NCBI RefSeq assembly: GCF_003034915.1
Contig: NZ_PZJX01000005.1
Span: 124,001-188,000, forward strand
Reading direction: 5' to 3'
DNA from: Mesorhizobium helmanticense
GTDB taxonomy: Bacteria > Pseudomonadota > Alphaproteobacteria > Rhizobiales > Rhizobiaceae
DNA length: 64,000 nucleotides
Under the pieces are notes generated by a model. That model had not been told where the DNA came from, did not search any database, and worked only from the letters and a program-made list of their open reading frames with translations. A program made the position numbers and the translations under genes. Below are positions 62,706 through 64,000 of the stretch, in pieces; position 1 is the first letter of the stretch, and the number at the start of each line of letters is the position of its first letter.

Positions 62706-63626
62706 CTATATGCCGTCCGGTGCCATGTCGGGTCCAGCGCTTTCGGTGGCAGGTTTTTGCCGGCCGACGACCCGTTCGCGGTAAAGCGCGTAGAGGCCGG
62801 AGCCGATGATGATGGTGGCGCCCACGGTCATGGGAAGGTCTGGAACGTCGCCGAAGATGACGAGGCCAAGCAGGATCGACCAGAGCAGGGCAGTGTAGCG
62901 GAACGGCGCGATGAAGGAGATGTCGCCCACCCGCATCGCCATGATGATGAACTGATAACCGATGACCACGAGCACAGCGGCGAGCGCCAGCAGCGCCGTG
63001 CTTTCCGCCGTCATCGGCGTCCAGCCGCCCATCGGCGAAAGCAGCGCCGCCCCCAGGATCGTCATGGCAGATGCCGTGGCGGTCGACACCAGCAAGGACG
63101 GAATGGCCTTGGGAATGCGCTTGGTGGCGAGGTCGCGCACCGCACAGAAGGCGACACAAACCAGTGCCAGCAGCGAATAGACGCTGAACCCTTCAAAGCC
63201 TGGCCGCACAATGATCAGCACGCCGGCGAATCCAATGGCGATGGCCAGCCAGCGCCGCCAGCCGACGCCCTCGTTGAACACCAGGGCTGCGCCCATCGTC
63301 ACCGCCAGCGGCAGCGCCTGCAGCACGGCCGAGACATTGGCGATCGGCAAATGGGCAAGGGCAACGAGGAAGGCGACAGTGGCGCCGGCTTCGCCGATCA
63401 CCCGTATCGCCACCAATGGCTGCAGCATCGAGCTCGGTCGGGCAAGCGCGCCGCCGTGCCAGGCAAGCAAGCCGACGAAAAGCGAGGCGAAGACGCCCCG
63501 GATCAGCATGACCTGTGCCATGTTCATCGTTTCCGACGAAACCTTGGTGATCGCGTCGTTGAGGGTGAAGCCGACGATCGCCACCATCATGAACAGCGCG
63601 CCGCGCAAATTTGGGGAAAGAAGCAA
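62706..63626 (-). CDS. EamA/DMT-family transporter
   Basis: A 306-residue inner-membrane protein with ten predicted helices in two EamA repeats (FTLNDAITKVSSETMNMAQV in the first; FRYTALLWSILLGLVIFGD in the second). Substrate unknown; family members export amino acids or other metabolites. It lies 51 bp upstream of mobA on the same strand, but no functional link is apparent. Confidence 0.9.
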   Translation of the reverse strand: MLLSPNLRGALFMMVAIVGFTLNDAITKVSSETMNMAQVMLIRGVFASLFVGLLAWHGGALARPSSMLQPLVAIRVIGEAGATVAFLVALAHLPIANVSAVLQALPLAVTMGAALVFNEGVGWRRWLAIAIGFAGVLIIVRPGFEGFSVYSLLALVCVAFCAVRDLATKRIPKAIPSLLVSTATASAMTILGAALLSPMGGWTPMTAESTALLALAAVLVVIGYQFIIMAMRVGDISFIAPFRYTALLWSILLGLVIFGDVPDLPMTVGATIIIGSGLYALYRERVVGRQKPATESAGPDMAPDGI

Positions 63627-63748
63627 AGGGCGTCACCGGTTGCGCTTTGCATTAAGCCTGTAGCAGCCGGTCGCAAGACAGCAACGTCAAAGGGCTGGGC
63701 CACAGGCTTCGTTGTGGCCCACACCATCCGCCTGCAAGTGCCACGGAA

Positions 63749-64000
63749 TTATTGCGGCGTCAGTATCTCGGTGCCGTTGCCATCCTTGCCGGCTATCGTC
63801 CACAGACCGTGTAGCGAACCGTCTTCCTGGACCTTGTAGACGACAAGACCGACCGCCTTGCCCATGACGTAGCCGGCCGAAAAGGCATCGTCGTTTCGCA
63901 TGCAGATGCCATCCGAGGACGAGCCGCCAGTTTCCCAATGGATCGTGCAGGTCGTCTCGCTGGTCAGCGTGACGGTTGCCTCGCCGCCATAGGCCGATCC
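63749..64000 (-). CDS. Conserved rhizobial exported-type hypothetical protein, partial (N-terminus off the right edge)
   Basis: The minus strand is open from base 64000 to a TAA at 63751-63749 (83 codons). Visible segments: GGEATVTLTSETTCTIHWET, GICMRNDDAFSAGYVMGKAV and LHGLWTIAGKDGNGTEILTP. The two cysteines and beta-rich pattern recall a Rhizobiales family often called fibronectin-binding-like, but function is unknown. The N-terminus, including any signal peptide, is outside the window. Confidence 0.7.
   Translation of the reverse strand, partial: GSAYGGEATVTLTSETTCTIHWETGGSSSDGICMRNDDAFSAGYVMGKAVGLVVYKVQEDGSLHGLWTIAGKDGNGTEILTPQ

Noticed and set aside
62103..63839. Long plus-strand open frame (578 codons) antisense to mobA and the EamA gene
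   Set aside because: Rich in His/Arg/Gln without domains; it is the antisense shadow common in GC-rich coding DNA. The minus-strand genes have clear families.

Overview
The window is about 64 kb of GC-rich chromosomal DNA from an alphaproteobacterium. It is most likely a rhizobium of the Phyllobacteriaceae, with Mesorhizobium the best guess. The grounds are the gene families (DUF982, DUF1289, clan AA retropepsin-like protease, lpsL-type epimerase, Prs-type type I secretion, HWE-like histidine kinase) and a two-palindrome intergenic repeat of rhizobial style. No rRNA, tRNA or CRISPR array was recognised. Both window edges cut genes (otsB at the left, a secreted-type hypothetical protein at the right).

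Region 1 (1-5.9 kb, minus strand): trehalose and glycan metabolism, with otsB (partial), otsA with an N-terminal membrane anchor, an amylo-alpha-1,6-glucosidase-type protein and a GT4 glycosyltransferase.

Region 2 (6.1-9.5 kb): a DUF982 protein, a tiny membrane protein, and an RTX protein with a glycosidase-like N-terminal domain. It is followed by a ~900 bp non-coding, partly AT-rich stretch.

Region 3 (9.5-30.5 kb): an exopolysaccharide locus. Operon A (plus) has a GT4, a Wzy/O-antigen-ligase-like polymerase, an AsnB-type amidotransferase, a Wzz/ExoP-like co-polymerase and a P-loop kinase fused to a Wzx-like flippase. Next come a UDP-glucuronate 4-epimerase and three regulators (PAS-LuxR, HWE-like kinase, NarL-type response regulator). 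Operon B (plus) has a sugar nucleotidyltransferase, DegT aminotransferase, phosphoglycosyl transferase, 4,6-dehydratase-like SDR, secreted beta-propeller and ExoF/Wza-like exporter. Together these could make, initiate, polymerise, flip and export a polysaccharide containing amino-deoxy sugar and uronic acid, possibly amidated.

Region 4 (30.5-42.5 kb): a Prs-like type I secretion pair that could export the RTX protein. Beyond it is an unusual cluster: adenylation-carrier-thioesterase protein, NadE-like ammonia ligase, second AsnB-type amidotransferase, AMP ligase, free acyl carrier protein and a convergent HemK-like methyltransferase. I consider this the best candidate for an undescribed biosynthetic system. 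It may make an amide-containing small molecule or a polysaccharide substituent.

Region 5 (42.7-49.2 kb): two small genes, then a membrane-fusion protein / RbbA-type ABC / ABC-2 permease operon preceded by an FNR/FixK-like box. A decayed mobile element follows (integrase pseudogene joined to an IS630-type transposase remnant), lying next to the start of dusA.

Region 6 (49.2-64 kb): ordinary core and accessory genes: dusA, retropepsin-like protease, DUF1289, cobT, histidine kinase, thermonuclease, GST, uracil-DNA glycosylase-like, Lrp regulator, DUF3299, AlkD-like, 3-hydroxyisobutyrate-dehydrogenase-like, a His/Lys/Arg-type ABC importer without its ATPase, mobB-mobA and an EamA transporter.
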